NCBI GenBank assembly: GCA_949752795.1
Contig: CATKHW010000360.1
Location: forward strand, 186,001 to 250,000
From: Hyperoodon ampullatus
Taxonomy: Eukaryota > Chordata > Mammalia > Artiodactyla > Ziphiidae
DNA length: 64,000 bases
Direction of reading: 5' to 3'
Below the pieces are notes generated by a model. That model was not told the origin of the DNA, did not search any database, and was given only the letters and a program-made list of their open reading frames with translations. Below, in pieces: positions 25,159 through 37,326 of the stretch. Position numbers and translations under genes: made by a program. Each line of letters opens with the position of its first letter. The first letter of the stretch is position 1.

Positions 25159-26265
25159 ATAAGATTTCAATTATGAAGATCCTGTAAACATGGCTACACT
25201 TGAACTGAGTTAGGAAAGAGAACAGTGTCTCACATTTAGAAAACATTCTTATGCCTGCTTAAGTGGGAAAGAGAGGTGGGGTGATGCATAAAACCAGAGT
25301 TTGATATAAGCACAGGTACCGCTCCAAAAACCAACTATGGAATAGACAAGACCTACACCTTCCTCAGTGAAAGGGTCTGAAAACACCATATTTCCCGCAG
25401 AGGAATATATCTGACTCGTAAGAAACTTAAAACCTATGTATTGATATGTCTCCGTAAGGGAATCAAGTGTGTCTAGACTGGCATAAACATGGCAGAGAGA
25501 ATCAGCTAAAACCCACGATAAAAAGGAATTTCAAAAACAAAACAAAAAAACTGGGAAATTCTTTACAATTCCTTCAGGGTCTCTGATGAAACCTGGAATG
25601 ACCCTATCTACAACGACAGCTGGATGTGGCATAAGGCTGGACACTTGGGACTGACAGGATTGGTGAGATTGGGTGAGCAAATGCAGACCCTTTAAAGCAA
25701 TAATGCATGGCACCCATTCCATGAGTCCCAACTCTCCAGGTTGAACGGAATATTACTACAGCTATAACATGTACGGGAAACCTAGAGAACGGACACACTG
25801 TGAATACAAAAGGTTTCTAAAACTCAACGAATAGTCCCACTCCTTGTGCTCCGGTTTGACTTTCCACCTGCTTTACTATCAATCTCCCAACATGGAGAGA
25901 CAGCCCCTTTAACCTCCTGGTTCGCACAGGTTGCCAATTTGGCAGAGGATGAAAGGGAAGAGGGAGAACCAATGAGAGAGTAGCTGTTGGGCATTTGGAC
26001 GGGCACATATCACTGTAATTTCCCGGCAGGAAGAAGAATTAACCAAAGTCTCAGCCACCCACTGGGAACCAGTATAGGTCCTGAACCAAAATTTTGGACT
26101 TGCGGTCAGCTCACCAAAAACGAGTTGAAAAATGGAGCTCAGGGGCACAGCAATTCACAAACTGCCCGAGTAATAAAGGACAACTATCGTCCAAAAATCT
26201 CTTGAGGGAAGGCAACGAGGCGGACTTGAAAGCGAGCCAGAATAGCAGGAAACAGATTTCAAGAG

Positions 26266-26282
26266 GTACGTTGGAATCGCCT
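26266..26282 (+). other. CENP-B-box-like 17-mer (imperfect)
   Basis: The segment gtacgttggaatcgcct resembles the CENP-B box pattern (nTTCGnnnnAnnCGGGn). It keeps cgttggaa and the following cg, but has TACG for TTCG and CGCC for CGGG, so three of the nine essential bases differ. It recurs 58 bp before the palindrome in most core units; edge units have gtacattggaatcgcct. Binding is unlikely as written. Confidence 0.25.
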
Positions 26283-26323
26283 TTAAAGCACAGGAAGAGG
26301 GGCACAACTTCGACAATGATGCA

Positions 26324-26397
26324 CTTGGCCAAAAAGGGCGTATGCGTTTTCTCCTGAATATATTCAGGAGAAAACGCATACGCCCTTTTTGGCCAAG
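26324..26397. repeat. 74-bp perfect palindrome in unit 8
   Basis: The left arm starts cttggccaaaaagggcg and ends ctcctgaata; the right arm is its exact reverse complement, with no spacer and the AT-rich centre gaatatattc. Arm length is 37 bp. As DNA it could extrude a cruciform, and as RNA it would fold into a 37-bp stem. It lies 13 bp upstream of recognisable L1 homology. Function is unknown. Confidence 0.97.
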
Positions 26398-26410
26398 CAA
26401 GCAAGCGGGC

Positions 26411-27290
26411 AATGCAAATCTGCACTACAAAGAAGTATCACTTCCCACCGGTCAAAAGGGACATCCACAAAATGTGTAAAAACCAGAAAGGCAAGACAGG
26501 CCCTGGAGAACAGGGAGCCTTGTTATGCTGATGGGTGGGATGTAAATTGCCAACTGCCTCTCTGGAGGAGTACATTGTGTTCCCTAAAACAAGTAAAGAA
26601 CAGAGCTACAGAGCCAAGAGCACTTCCAGTCTAGGGAATATACCTTGGGAAAACTGAAAATCAATAAGACAGAGCCACCCCAAAATTTAGGGCTGCAGTG
26701 CTTACAAGGACCTCAACTTGGGTACACCTTAAATATCCCAGGAAATATAAAAATGGTTCAAAAAATTGTGGTACTTACGTACGATGGAATATCCCTCAGC
26801 CATGAAATCAATGACATAAGACCAGTAGCAGCAAAATGGGTGGATTCAGGTACGATGATTCTAAGTGAAATAAGTCACACAGAAAAAGAAACTTATCATA
26901 AGATATCACTTATGAAGATCCTGTAAACATGGCTACACTTGAACTGAGTTAGGAAAGAGAACAGTGTCTCACATTTAGAAAACACTCTTATGCCTGCTTA
27001 AGGGGGAAAGAGAGGTGGGGTGATGCATAAAACCAGAGTTTGATATAAGCACAGGTACCGTTCCAAGAACCAACTATGGAATAGACAAGACCTACACCTT
27101 CCTCAGTGAAAGGGACTCAAAACCCCATATTTCCCGCAGAGGAATATATCTGACTAGTAAGCATCTTAAAACCTATGTATTGATATGTCTCCGTAAGGGA
27201 ATCAAGTGTGTCTAGACTGGCATAAACATGGCAGCGAGAATCAGCTCAAACCCACTATAAAAAGGAATTTCAAAAACAAAACAAAAAAAC
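26411..27290 (+). mobile_element. L1: L1 3' fragment, reference core copy (units 8-9)
   Basis: About 880 bp of L1-like sequence crossing my arbitrary unit boundary. The ORF2 C-terminal remnant spans about 26,411-26,926 with a stop at cagtctaggg near 26,632 and a frame change to the second open part (26,645-26,926). Next comes a 3' UTR-like part (about 26,927-27,255), recognisable by the order of agggggaa, gggtgatgcataaaacc and agtttgatat, then an A-rich tail to 27,290. The ORF2 part is a confident family assignment; the 3' UTR part is weaker. The other 27 inner copies begin 87 bp after the start of each palindrome. Confidence 0.82.
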
Positions 27291-28636
27291 TGGGTAATTC
27301 TTTACAATTCCTTCAGAGACTCTGAGGAAACCTGGAATGACCCTATCTACAACGACAACTGGATGTGGCATAAGGCTGGACACTTCGGACTGAGAGGATT
27401 GGTGAGATTGGGTGAACAAATGCAGACCCTTTAAAGCAATAATGCATGGCACCCATTCCATGGGTCCCAACTCTCCAGGTTGAAGGGAATATTACTACAG
27501 TTATAACATGTACGGGAAACCTAGAGAACGGACACTCTGTGAATATGAAACGTTTCAAAAACTCAACGAATAGTCCCTCTCCTGATGCTCTGGTTTGACT
27601 TTCCATCTGCTTTACTATCAACCTCCCAACTTGGAGAGACAGCCCCTTTAACCTCCTGGTTCGCACAGGTTGCCAATTTGGCAGAGGATGAAAGGGAAGA
27701 GGGAGAACCAATGAGAGAGTAGCTGTTAGGCATTTGGATGGGCACATATCATTGTAATTTCCCAGCAGGAAGAAGAATTAACCAATGTCTCAGCCCCCCA
27801 CCGGGAACCAGTATAGGTCCTGAACCAAAATTTTGGACTTTTGGTCAGCTCACCAAAAACGAGTTGAAAAATGTAGCTCAGGGGCTCAGCAATTAACAAA
27901 CTGGCCGAGTAATAAAGGACAACTATCGTCCAAAAATCTGTTGAGGGAAGGCAATGAGGCGGACTTGAAAGCGAAGCAGAATAGCAGGAAACAGATTTCA
28001 AGAGGTACGTTGGAATCGCCTTTAAAGCACAGGAAGAGGGGCACAACTTCGAAAATTATGGACTTGGCCAAAAAGGGCGTATGCGTTTTCACCTGAATAT
28101 ATGCAGGAGAAAACGCATACGCCTTTTTTGGCCAAGCAAGCAAGCAGGCAATGCAAATCTGCACTACAAAGAAGTATCACTTCCCACCGGTCAAAAGGGA
28201 CATCCACAAAATGTGTTAAAACCAGAAAGGCAAGACAGGCCCTGGAGAACAGGGAGCCTTGTTATGCTGATGGGAGGCATGTAAATTGCCAACTGCCTCT
28301 CTGGAGGAGTGCATTGTGTTCCCTAAAACAAGTAAAGAACAGAGCTACAGAGCCAAGGGAACTTCCAGTCTAGGGAATATACCTTGGGAAAACTGAAAAT
28401 CAATAAGACAGAGCCACCCCAAAATTTAGGGCTGCACTGCTTACAAGGACCTCAACTTGGGTACACCTTAAATATCCCAGGAAATATAAAAATGGTTCAA
28501 AAAGTTGTAGTACGTACGTACGATGGAATATCCCTCAGCTATGAAATCAATGTCATAAGACCAGTAGCAGCAAAATGGGTGGATTCAGGTACGATGATTC
28601 TAAGTGAAATAAGTCACACAGAAAAAGAAACTTATC
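26898..28636 (+). repeat. Satellite unit 9 (core, subfamily A)
   Basis: Length 1,739 bp. Palindrome 28,063-28,136 has three mismatches (gttttcacctg, atatgcagg, cgccttttttgg). Private change: gacttttggtcagctc for gacttgcggtcagctc. Confidence 0.9.
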
Positions 28637-30375
28637 ATAAGATATCACTTATGAAGATCCTGTAAACATGGCTACACTTGAACTGAGTTAGGAAAGAGAA
28701 CAGTGTCTCACATTTAGAAAACACTCTTATGCCTGCTTAAGGGGGAAGGAGAGGTGGTGTGATGCATAAAACCAGAGTTTGATATAAGCATAGGTACCGT
28801 TCCAAAAACCAACGATGTAATAGAAAATACCTACACCTTCCTCAGCGAAAGGGACTCAAAACCCCATATTTCCCACAGAGGAATATATCTGACTAGTAAG
28901 AATCTTAAAACCTATGTATTGATATATCTCCATAAGGGAATCAACTGTGTCTAGACTGGCATAAACATGGCAGCGAGAATCACCTCAAACCCACTATAAA
29001 AAGGAATTTCAAAAACAAAACAAAAATACAGGGAAATTCTTTACAATTCCTTCAGGGTCTCTGATGAAACCTGGAATGACCCTATCTACAACGACAGCTG
29101 GATGTGACATAAGGCTGGACACTTGGGACTGAGAGGATTGGTGAGATTGGGTGAGCAAATGCAGACCCTTTAAAGTAATAATGCATGGCACCCATTCCAT
29201 GGGTCCCAACTCTCCAGGTTGAAGGAAATATTACTACAGTTATAACATGTACGGGAAACCTAGAGAACGGACACACTGTGAATACGAAAGGTTTCTAAAT
29301 CTCAACAAATAGTCCCTCTCCTGGTGCTCCGGTTTGACTTTCCACCTGCTTTACTATCAACCTCCCAACTTGGAGAGACAGCCCCTTTAACCTCCTGGTT
29401 CGCACAGGATGCCAATTTGGCAGAGGATGAAAGGGAATAGGGAGAACCAATGAGAGAGTAGCTGTTAGGCATTTGGACGGGCACATATCACTGTAATTTC
29501 CTGGCAGGAAGAAGATTTAACCAAAGTCTCAGCCACCCACCGGGAACCAGTATAGGTCCTGAATCATAATTTTGGACTTGCGGTCAGCTCACCAAAAACG
29601 AGTTGAAAAATGGAGCTCAGGGGCACAGCAATTCACAAACTGGCCGAGTAATAAAGGACAACTATCGTCCAAAAATCTGTTGAGGGAAGGCAACGAGGCG
29701 GACTTGAAAGCGAGGCAGAATAGCAGGAAACAGATTTCAAGAGGTACGTTGGAATCGCCTTTAAAGCACACGAAGAGGGGCACAACTTCGACAATGATGC
29801 ACTTGGCCAAAATGGGCGTATGCGTTTTCTCCTGAATATATTCAGGAGAAAACACATATGCCCTTTTTGGCCAAGCAAGCAAGCGGGCAATGCAAATCTG
29901 CACTACAAAGAAGTATCACTTCCCACCGGTCAAAAGGGACATCCACAAAATGTGTAAAAACCAGAAAGGCAAGACAGGCCCTGGAGAACAGGGAGCCTTG
30001 TTATGCTGATGGGCGGGATGTAAATTGCCAACTGCCTCTCTGGAGGAGTGCATTGTGTTCCCTAAAACAAGTAAACAACAGAGCTACAGAGTCAAGGGCA
30101 CTTGTAGTCTAAGGAATATACCTTGGGAAAACTGAAAATCAATAGGACAGAACCACCCCAAAATTTAGGGCTGCACTGCTTACAAGGACCTCAACTTGGG
30201 TACACCTTAAATATCCCAGGAAATATAAAAATGGTTCAAAAAATTGTGGTACTTACGTACGATGGAATATCCCTCAGCCATGAAATCAATGACATAAGAC
30301 CAGTAGCAGCAAAATGGGTGGATTCAGGTACGATGATTCTAAGTGAAATAAGTCACATAGAAAAAGAAACTTATC
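28637..30375 (+). repeat. Satellite unit 10 (core, subfamily A)
   Basis: Length 1,739 bp. Shares gtcaagggcacttgtagtct with unit 11 only. Palindrome from 29,802 has mismatches in ccaaaatgggcg and acacatatgccc. Confidence 0.9.
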
Positions 30376-32112
30376 ATAAGATATCACTTATGAAGATCCT
30401 GTAAACATGGCTACACTTGAACTGAGTTAGGAAAGAGAACAGTGTCTCACATTTAGAAAACACTCTTATGCCTGCTTAAGGGGGAAGGAGAGGTGGGGTG
30501 ATGCATAAAACCAGAGTTTGATATAAGCACAGGTACCGTTCCATAATCCAACTATGGAATAGACAACACCTACACCTTCCTCAGTGAAAGGGACTCAAAA
30601 CCCCATATTTCCCGCAGAGGAATATATCTGACTAGTAAGAATCTTAAAACCTATGTATTGATATGTCTCCGTAAGGGAATCAAGTGTGTCTAGAATGGCA
30701 AAAACAAAGCAGCGAGAATCAGCTCAAACCCACTATAAAAAGGAATTTCAAAAACAAAACAAAAAAACTGGGAAATTCTTTACAATTCCTTCAGGGTCAA
30801 TGATGAAACCTGGAATGACCCTATCTACAACGACAGCTGGATTTGGCATAAGGCTGGACACTTGGGACTGAGGGGATTGGTGAGATTGGGTGAGCAAATG
30901 CAGACCCCTTAAAGCAATAATGCATGGCACCCATTCCATGGGTCCCAATTCTCCAGGTTGAAGGGAATATTACTACAGTTATAACATGTACGGGAAACCT
31001 AGAGAACGGACACACTGTGAATACGAAAGGTTTCTAAAACTCAACGAATATTCCCTCTCCTGGCGCTCCGGTTTGACTTTCTACCTGCTTTACTATCAAC
31101 CTCCCAACATGGAGAGCCAGCCTCTTTACCCTCCTGGTTCGCACAGCTTGCCAATTTGGCAGAGGATGAAAGGGAAGAGGGAGAACCAATGAGAGAGTAG
31201 CTGTTGCGCATTTCGACGGGCACATATCACTGTAATTTCCCGGCAGGAAGAAGTATTAACCAAAGTCTCAGCCACCCACCGGGAACCAGTATAGGTCCTG
31301 AACCAAAATTTTGGACTTGCGGTCAGCTCACCAAAAACGAGTTGAAAAATGGAGCTCAGGGGCACAACAATTCACAAATTGGCCGAGTAATAAAGGACAA
31401 CTATCGTCCAAAAATCTGTTGAGGGAAGGCAACGAGGCGGACTTGAAAGCGAGCCAGAATAGCAGGAAACAGATTTCAAGAGGTACGTTGGAATCGCCTT
31501 TAAAGCACAGGAAGAGGAACACAACTTCGACAATGATGCACTTGGCCAAAAAGGGTGTATGCGTTTTCTCCTGAATATATTCAGGAGAAAACGCATACGC
31601 CCTTTTTGGCCAAGCAAGCAAGCGGGCAATGCAAATCTGCACTACAAAGAAGTATCCCTTCCCACCGGTCAAAAGGGACATCTACAAAATGTGTAAAAAC
31701 CAGAAAGGCAAGACAGGCCCTGGAGAACAGGGAGCCTTGTTATGCTGATGGGCGGGATGTAAATTGCCAACTGCCTCTCTGGAGGAGTGCATTGTGTTCC
31801 CTAAAACAAGTAAACAACAGAGCTACAGAGTCAAGGGCACTTGTAGTCTAGGGAATATACCTTGGAATTCTGAAAATCAATAAGACAGAGCCACCCCAAA
31901 ATTTAGGGCTGCACTGCTTACAAGGACCTCAACTTGGGTACACCTTAAATATCCCAGGAAATATAAAAATGGTTCAAAAATTGTGGTACTTACGTACGAT
32001 GGTATATCCCTCAGCCATGAAATCAATGTCATAAGACCAGTAGCAGCAAAATGGGTGGATTCAGGTACGATGATTCTAAGTGAAATAAGTCACACAGAAA
32101 AAGAAACTTTTC
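30376..32112 (+). repeat. Satellite unit 11 (core, subfamily A)
   Basis: Length 1,737 bp. Shares gtcaagggcacttgtagtct with unit 10 and ccttggaattctgaaaatc with unit 12. Palindrome from 31,541 has a single asymmetry, gggtgtatg on the left arm. Confidence 0.9.
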
Positions 32113-33848
32113 ATAAGATATCACTTATGAAGATCCTAGAAACATGGCTACACTTGAACTGAGTTAGGAAAGAGAACAGTGTCTCACATTTAGAAAACAC
32201 TTTTATGCCTGCTTAAGGGGGAAGGAGAGGTGGGGTGATGCATAAAACCAGAGTTTGATATAAGCACAGGTACCGTTCCAAAAACTAACTATGGAATACA
32301 AAAGACCTACACCTTCCTCAGTGAAAGGGACTCAAAACCCCATATTTCCCGCAGAGGAATATATCAGACTAGTAAGAATCTTAAAACCTATGTATTGATA
32401 TGTCTCCGTAAGGGAAACAAGTGTGTCTAGACTGGCATAAACATGGCAGCGAGAATCAGCTCAAACTCACTATTAAAAGGAATTTCAAAAACAAAACACA
32501 AAAACTGGGAAATTCTTTACAATTCCTTCAGGGTCTCTGATGAAACCTGGAATGACCTTATCTACAACGACAGCTGGATGTGGCATAAGGAGGGACACTA
32601 GGGGCTGAGAGGAATGGTGAGATTGGGTGAGGAAATCAAGACCCTTTAAAGCAATAATGCCTGGCACCCATTCCATTGGTCCCAACTCTCCAGATTGAAG
32701 GGAATATTACTACAGTTATAACATGTACGGGAAACCTAGAGAACGGACACACTGTGAATACGAAAGGTTTCTAAAACTCAACGAATAGTCCCTCTCCTGG
32801 TGCTCCGGTTTGACTTTCCATCTGCTTTACTAGCAATCTCCCAACTTGGAGAGACAGCACCTTTAACCTCCTGGTTCGCACAGGTTTCCAATTTGGCAGA
32901 GGATGAAAGGGAAGAGGGAGAACCAATGAGAGAGTAGCTGTTAGGCATTTGGACGGGCACATATCACTGTAATTTCCTGGCAGGAAGAAGAACTAACCAA
33001 AGTCTCAGTCCCCCACCGGGAACCAGCATAGATCCTCAACCAAAATTTTGGACTTGCGGTCAGCTCACAAAAAACGAGTTGAAAAATGGAGCTAAGGGGC
33101 ACAGCAATTCACAAAATGGCTGAGTAATAAAGGACAACTATCGTCCAAAAATCTGTTGAGGGAAGGCAACGAGGCGAACTTGAAAGCGAGGCAGAATAGC
33201 AGGAAACAGATTTCAAGAGGTACGTTGGAATCGCCTTTAAAGCACAGGAAGAGGGGCACAACTACGACAATGATGCACTTGGCCAAAAAGGGCGTATGCG
33301 TTTTCTCCTGAGTATATTCCGGAGAAAACACATACGCCCTTTTTGGCCAAGCAAGCAAGCGGGCAATGCAAATCTGCACTTCAAAGAAGCATCACTTCCC
33401 ACCGCTCAAAAGGGACATCCACAAAATGTGTAAAAGCCAGAAAGGCAAGACAGGCCCTGGAGAACAGGGAGCCTTGTTATGCTGATGGGCGGGTTGTAAA
33501 TTGCCAACTGCCTCTCTGGTGGAGTATATTGTGTTCCCTAAAACAAGTAAAGAACAGAGCTAAAGAGCCAAGGGCACTTCCATTCTAGGGAATATACCTT
33601 GGAATTCTGAAAATCAATAAGACAGAGCCACCCCAAAATTTAGGGCTGCACTGCTTACAAGGACCTCAACTTGGGTACACCTTAAATATCCCAGGAAATA
33701 TAAAAATGGTTCAAAAATTGTGGTACTTACGTACGATGGAATATCATTCAGCCATGAAATCAATGTCATAAACCAGTAGCAGCAAAATGGGTGGATTCAG
33801 GTACGATGATTCTAAGTGAAATATGTCACAGAGAAAAAGAAACTTATC
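32113..33848 (+). repeat. Satellite unit 12 (core, A/B intermediate)
   Basis: Length 1,736 bp. Has caataatgcctggcaccc, a state between A and B that may be ancestral, since unit 1 has the same caataatgcctg. Shares ccttggaattctg with unit 11. Palindrome from 33,278 is disrupted at the centre (gagtatattccggag). Confidence 0.9.
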
Positions 33849-35587
33849 ATAAGATATCACTTATGAAGATCCTGTAAACATGGCTACACTTGAACTGATT
33901 TAGGAAAGAAGACATTGTCTCATATTAAGAAAACACTCTTATGCCTGCTTAAGGGGGAAGGAGAGGTGGGGTGATGCATAAAACCAGAGTTTTATATAAG
34001 CACAGGTACCGTTCCAAGAACCAACTATGGAATAGACAAGACCTACACCTTCCTCAGTGAAAGGGACTCAAAACCCCATATTTCCCGCAGAGGAATATAT
34101 CTGACTAGTAAGAATCTTAAAACCTATGTATTGATACGTCTCCGTAAGGGAATCAAGTATGTCTAGACTGGCATAAACATGGCAGCGAGAATCAGCTCAA
34201 ACCCACTATAAAAAGGAATTTCAAAAACAGAACAAAAAATCTGGGAAATTCTTTACAATTCCTTCAGGGTCTCTGATGAAACCTGGAATGACCCTATCTA
34301 CAATGACAGCTGGATGTGGCATAAGGCTGGACACTTGGGACTGAGAGGATTGGTGAGATTGGGTGAGCGAATGCAGACCCTTTAACGCAATAATGCATGG
34401 CACCCATTCCATGGGTCCCAACACTCCAGGTTGAAGGGAATATTACTACAGCTATAACATGTACGGGAAACCTAGAGAACGGACACACTGTGAATACGAA
34501 AGGTTTCTAAAACTCAACGAATAGTCCCTCTCCTGGTGCTCCGGTTTGACTTACCATCTGCTTCACTATCAACCTCACAACTTGGAGAGACAGCCCCTTT
34601 AACCTCCTGGTTCGCACAGGTTGCCAAATTGGGAGAGGATGAAATGGAAGAGGGAGAACCAATGAGAGAGTAGCTGTTAGGCATTAGGACGGGCATATAT
34701 TACTCTAACTTACCAGCAGAAAGAAGAATTATCCAAAGACTTAGCCCCCCACCGTGAACCAGCATAGGTCCTGAACCAAAATTTTGGACTTGCGGTCAGC
34801 TCACCAAAAACGAGTTGAAAAATGGAGCTCAGGGGCACAACAATTCACAAACTGGCCGAGTAAAAAAGGACAACTATCGTCCAAAAATCTGTTGAGGGAA
34901 GGCAACGAGGCGGACTTGAAATCGGGGCAGAATAGCAGGAAACAGATTTCAAGAGGTACGTTGGAATCGCCTTTAAAGCACTTGAAGAGGGGCACAACTT
35001 CGACAATGATGCACTTGGCCAAAAAGGGCGTATGCGTTTTCTCCTGAATATATTCAGGAGAAAACACATACGCCGTTTTTGGCCAAGCAAGCAAGCGGGC
35101 AATGCAAATCTGCACTACATAGAAGTATCACTTCCCACCGGTCAAAAGGGACATCCACAAAATGTGTAAAAACCAGAAAGGCAAGACAGGCCCTGGAGAA
35201 CAGGGAACCTTGTTATGCTGATGGGCGGGATGCAACTTGCGAACTGCCTCTCTGGAGGAGTGCATTGTGTTCCCTAAAACAAGTAAAGAACAGAGCTACA
35301 GAGCCAAGGGCACTTCCAGTCTAGGGAATATACCTTGGGAAAACTGAAAATCAATAAGACAGAGACACCCCAAAATTTAGGGCTGCACTGCTTACAAGGA
35401 CCTCAACTTGGGTACACCTTAAATATCCCAGGAAATATAAAAATGGTTCAAAAAATTGTGGTACTTACGTACGATGGAATATCCCTCAGCCATGAAATCA
35501 ATGTCATAAGACCAGTAGAAGCAAAATGGGTGGATTCAGGTACGATGATTCTAAGTGAAATAAGTCACAGAGAAAAAGAAACTTATC
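33849..35587 (+). repeat. Satellite unit 13 (core, subfamily A)
   Basis: Length 1,739 bp. Carries a cluster of variants (cttcactatcaacc, gcattaggacgggc, caccgtgaacc) otherwise seen together only in unit 26, about 22.6 kb away. Palindrome from 35,014 has acacatacgccg. Confidence 0.9.
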
Positions 35588-37326
35588 ATAAGATATCACT
35601 TATGAAGATCCTGTAAACATGGCTACACTTGAACTGAGGTAGGAAAGAGAACAGTGTCTCACATTTAGAAAACACTCTTATGCCTGCTTAAGGGGGAAGG
35701 AGAGGAGGGGTGATGCATAAAACCAGAGTTTGATATAAGAACAGGTACCGTTCCAAAAACCAACTATGGAATAGACAAGACCCACACCTTCCTCAGTGAA
35801 AGGGAATCAAAACCCCATATTTCCCGCAGAGGAATATATCTGACTAGTAAAAATCTTAAAACCTATGTATTGATATGTCTCCGTAAGGGAATCAAGTGTG
35901 TCTAGACTGGCATAAACATGTCAGCGAGAATCAGCTCAAACCCACTATAAAAAGGAATTTCAAAAACAAAACAAAAAAACTGGGAAATTCTTTACAATTC
36001 CTTCAGGGTCTCTGATGAAACGTGGAATGACCGTATGTACAACGACAGCTGGATGTGGCATAAGGAGGGACACTTGGGACTGAGAGGATTGGTGAGATTG
36101 GGTGAGCAAATGCATACCATTTAAAGCACAAATGCCTGGCACCCATTCCATGGGTCCCAACTCTCCAGGTTAAAGGGAATATTACTACAGCTATAACATG
36201 TACGGGAAACCTAGAGAACGGACACACTGTGAATACGAAAGGTTTCTAAAACTCAACGAATAGTCCCTTTCCTGGTGCTCCGGTTTGACTTTCCATCTGC
36301 TTTACTATCAACCTCCCAACTTGTAGAGACAGCCCCTTTAACCTCCTGGTTCGCACAGGTTGCCAATTTGGCAGAGGATGAAAGGGAAGAGGTAGATCCA
36401 ATGAGAGAGTAGCTGTTAGGCATTTGGACGGGCACATATAACTCTAATTTCCCGGCAGGAAGAAGAATTAACCAACTTCTCAGCCACCCACCGGGAACCA
36501 GTATAGGTCCTGAACCAAAATTTTGGACTTGCAGTCAGCTCACAAAAAACGAGTTGAAAAATGGAGCTCAACGGCACAGCAATTCACAAACTGCCCGAGT
36601 AATAAAGGACAACTATCGTACAAAAATCTGTTGAGGGAAGGCAGCGAGGCGGACTGGAAAGCGAGGCAGAATAGCAGGAAACAGATTTCAAGAGGTACGT
36701 TGGAATCGCCTCTAAAGCACAGGAAGAGGGACACAACTTCGACAATGATGCACTTGGCCAAAAAGGGCGTATGCGTTTTCTCCTGAATATATTCAGGAGA
36801 AAACGCATACGCCCTTTTTGTGCAAGCAAGCAAGTGGGCAATGCAAATCTGCACTACAAAGAAGTATCACTTCCCACCGGTCAAAAGGGACATCCACAAA
36901 ATGTGTAAAAACCAGAAAGGTAACACAGGCCCTAGAGAACAGGGAGCCTTGTTATGCTGATGGGCGGGATGTAAATTGCCAACTGCCTCTCTGGAGGAGT
37001 ACATTGTGTTCGCTAATACAAGTAAAGAACAGAGCTACAGAGCCAAGGGCACTTCCAGTCTAGGGAATATACCTTGGGATAACTGAAAATCAATAAGACA
37101 GAGCCACCCCAAAACTTAGGGCTACACTGCTTAAAAGGACCTCAACTTGGGTACACCTTAAATATCCCAGGAAATATAAAAATGGTTCAAAAAATTGTGG
37201 TACTTACGTACGATGGAATATCCCTCAGCCATGAAATCAATGTCATAAGACCAGTAGCAGCAAAATGGGTGGATTCAGGTACGATGATTCTAAGTGAAAT
37301 AAGTCACAGAGAAAAAGAAACTTATC
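35588..37326 (+). repeat. Satellite unit 14 (core, subfamily B)
   Basis: Length 1,739 bp. B state near 36,124 within a mostly A neighbourhood. Palindrome 36,753-36,826 is perfect except for tttttgtgcaag at the outer right end. Confidence 0.9.

Larger units (their letters stand above)
25159..26897 (+). repeat. Satellite unit 8 (core, subfamily A, perfect palindrome)
   Basis: Length 1,739 bp and close to the core consensus. The 74-bp palindrome at 26,324-26,397 is perfect. The opening landmark is altered (ataagatttcaattatg). Used here as the reference unit for internal coordinates. Confidence 0.92.

Noticed and set aside
27360..27670. tRNA-like or SINE Pol III promoter: tggcataaggctgg resembling an A box and ggttcgcaca resembling a B box
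   Set aside because: The two motifs are about 290 bp apart, too far for a tRNA-type promoter, the B-box match is poor, and no cloverleaf or SINE body is seen.
28384..28665. A 93-codon plus-strand frame repeated in most units, possibly a small conserved gene
   Set aside because: It is the downstream part of the L1 ORF2 C-terminal remnant, starting at an internal ATG after a frameshift. Its conservation follows from satellite homogenisation.
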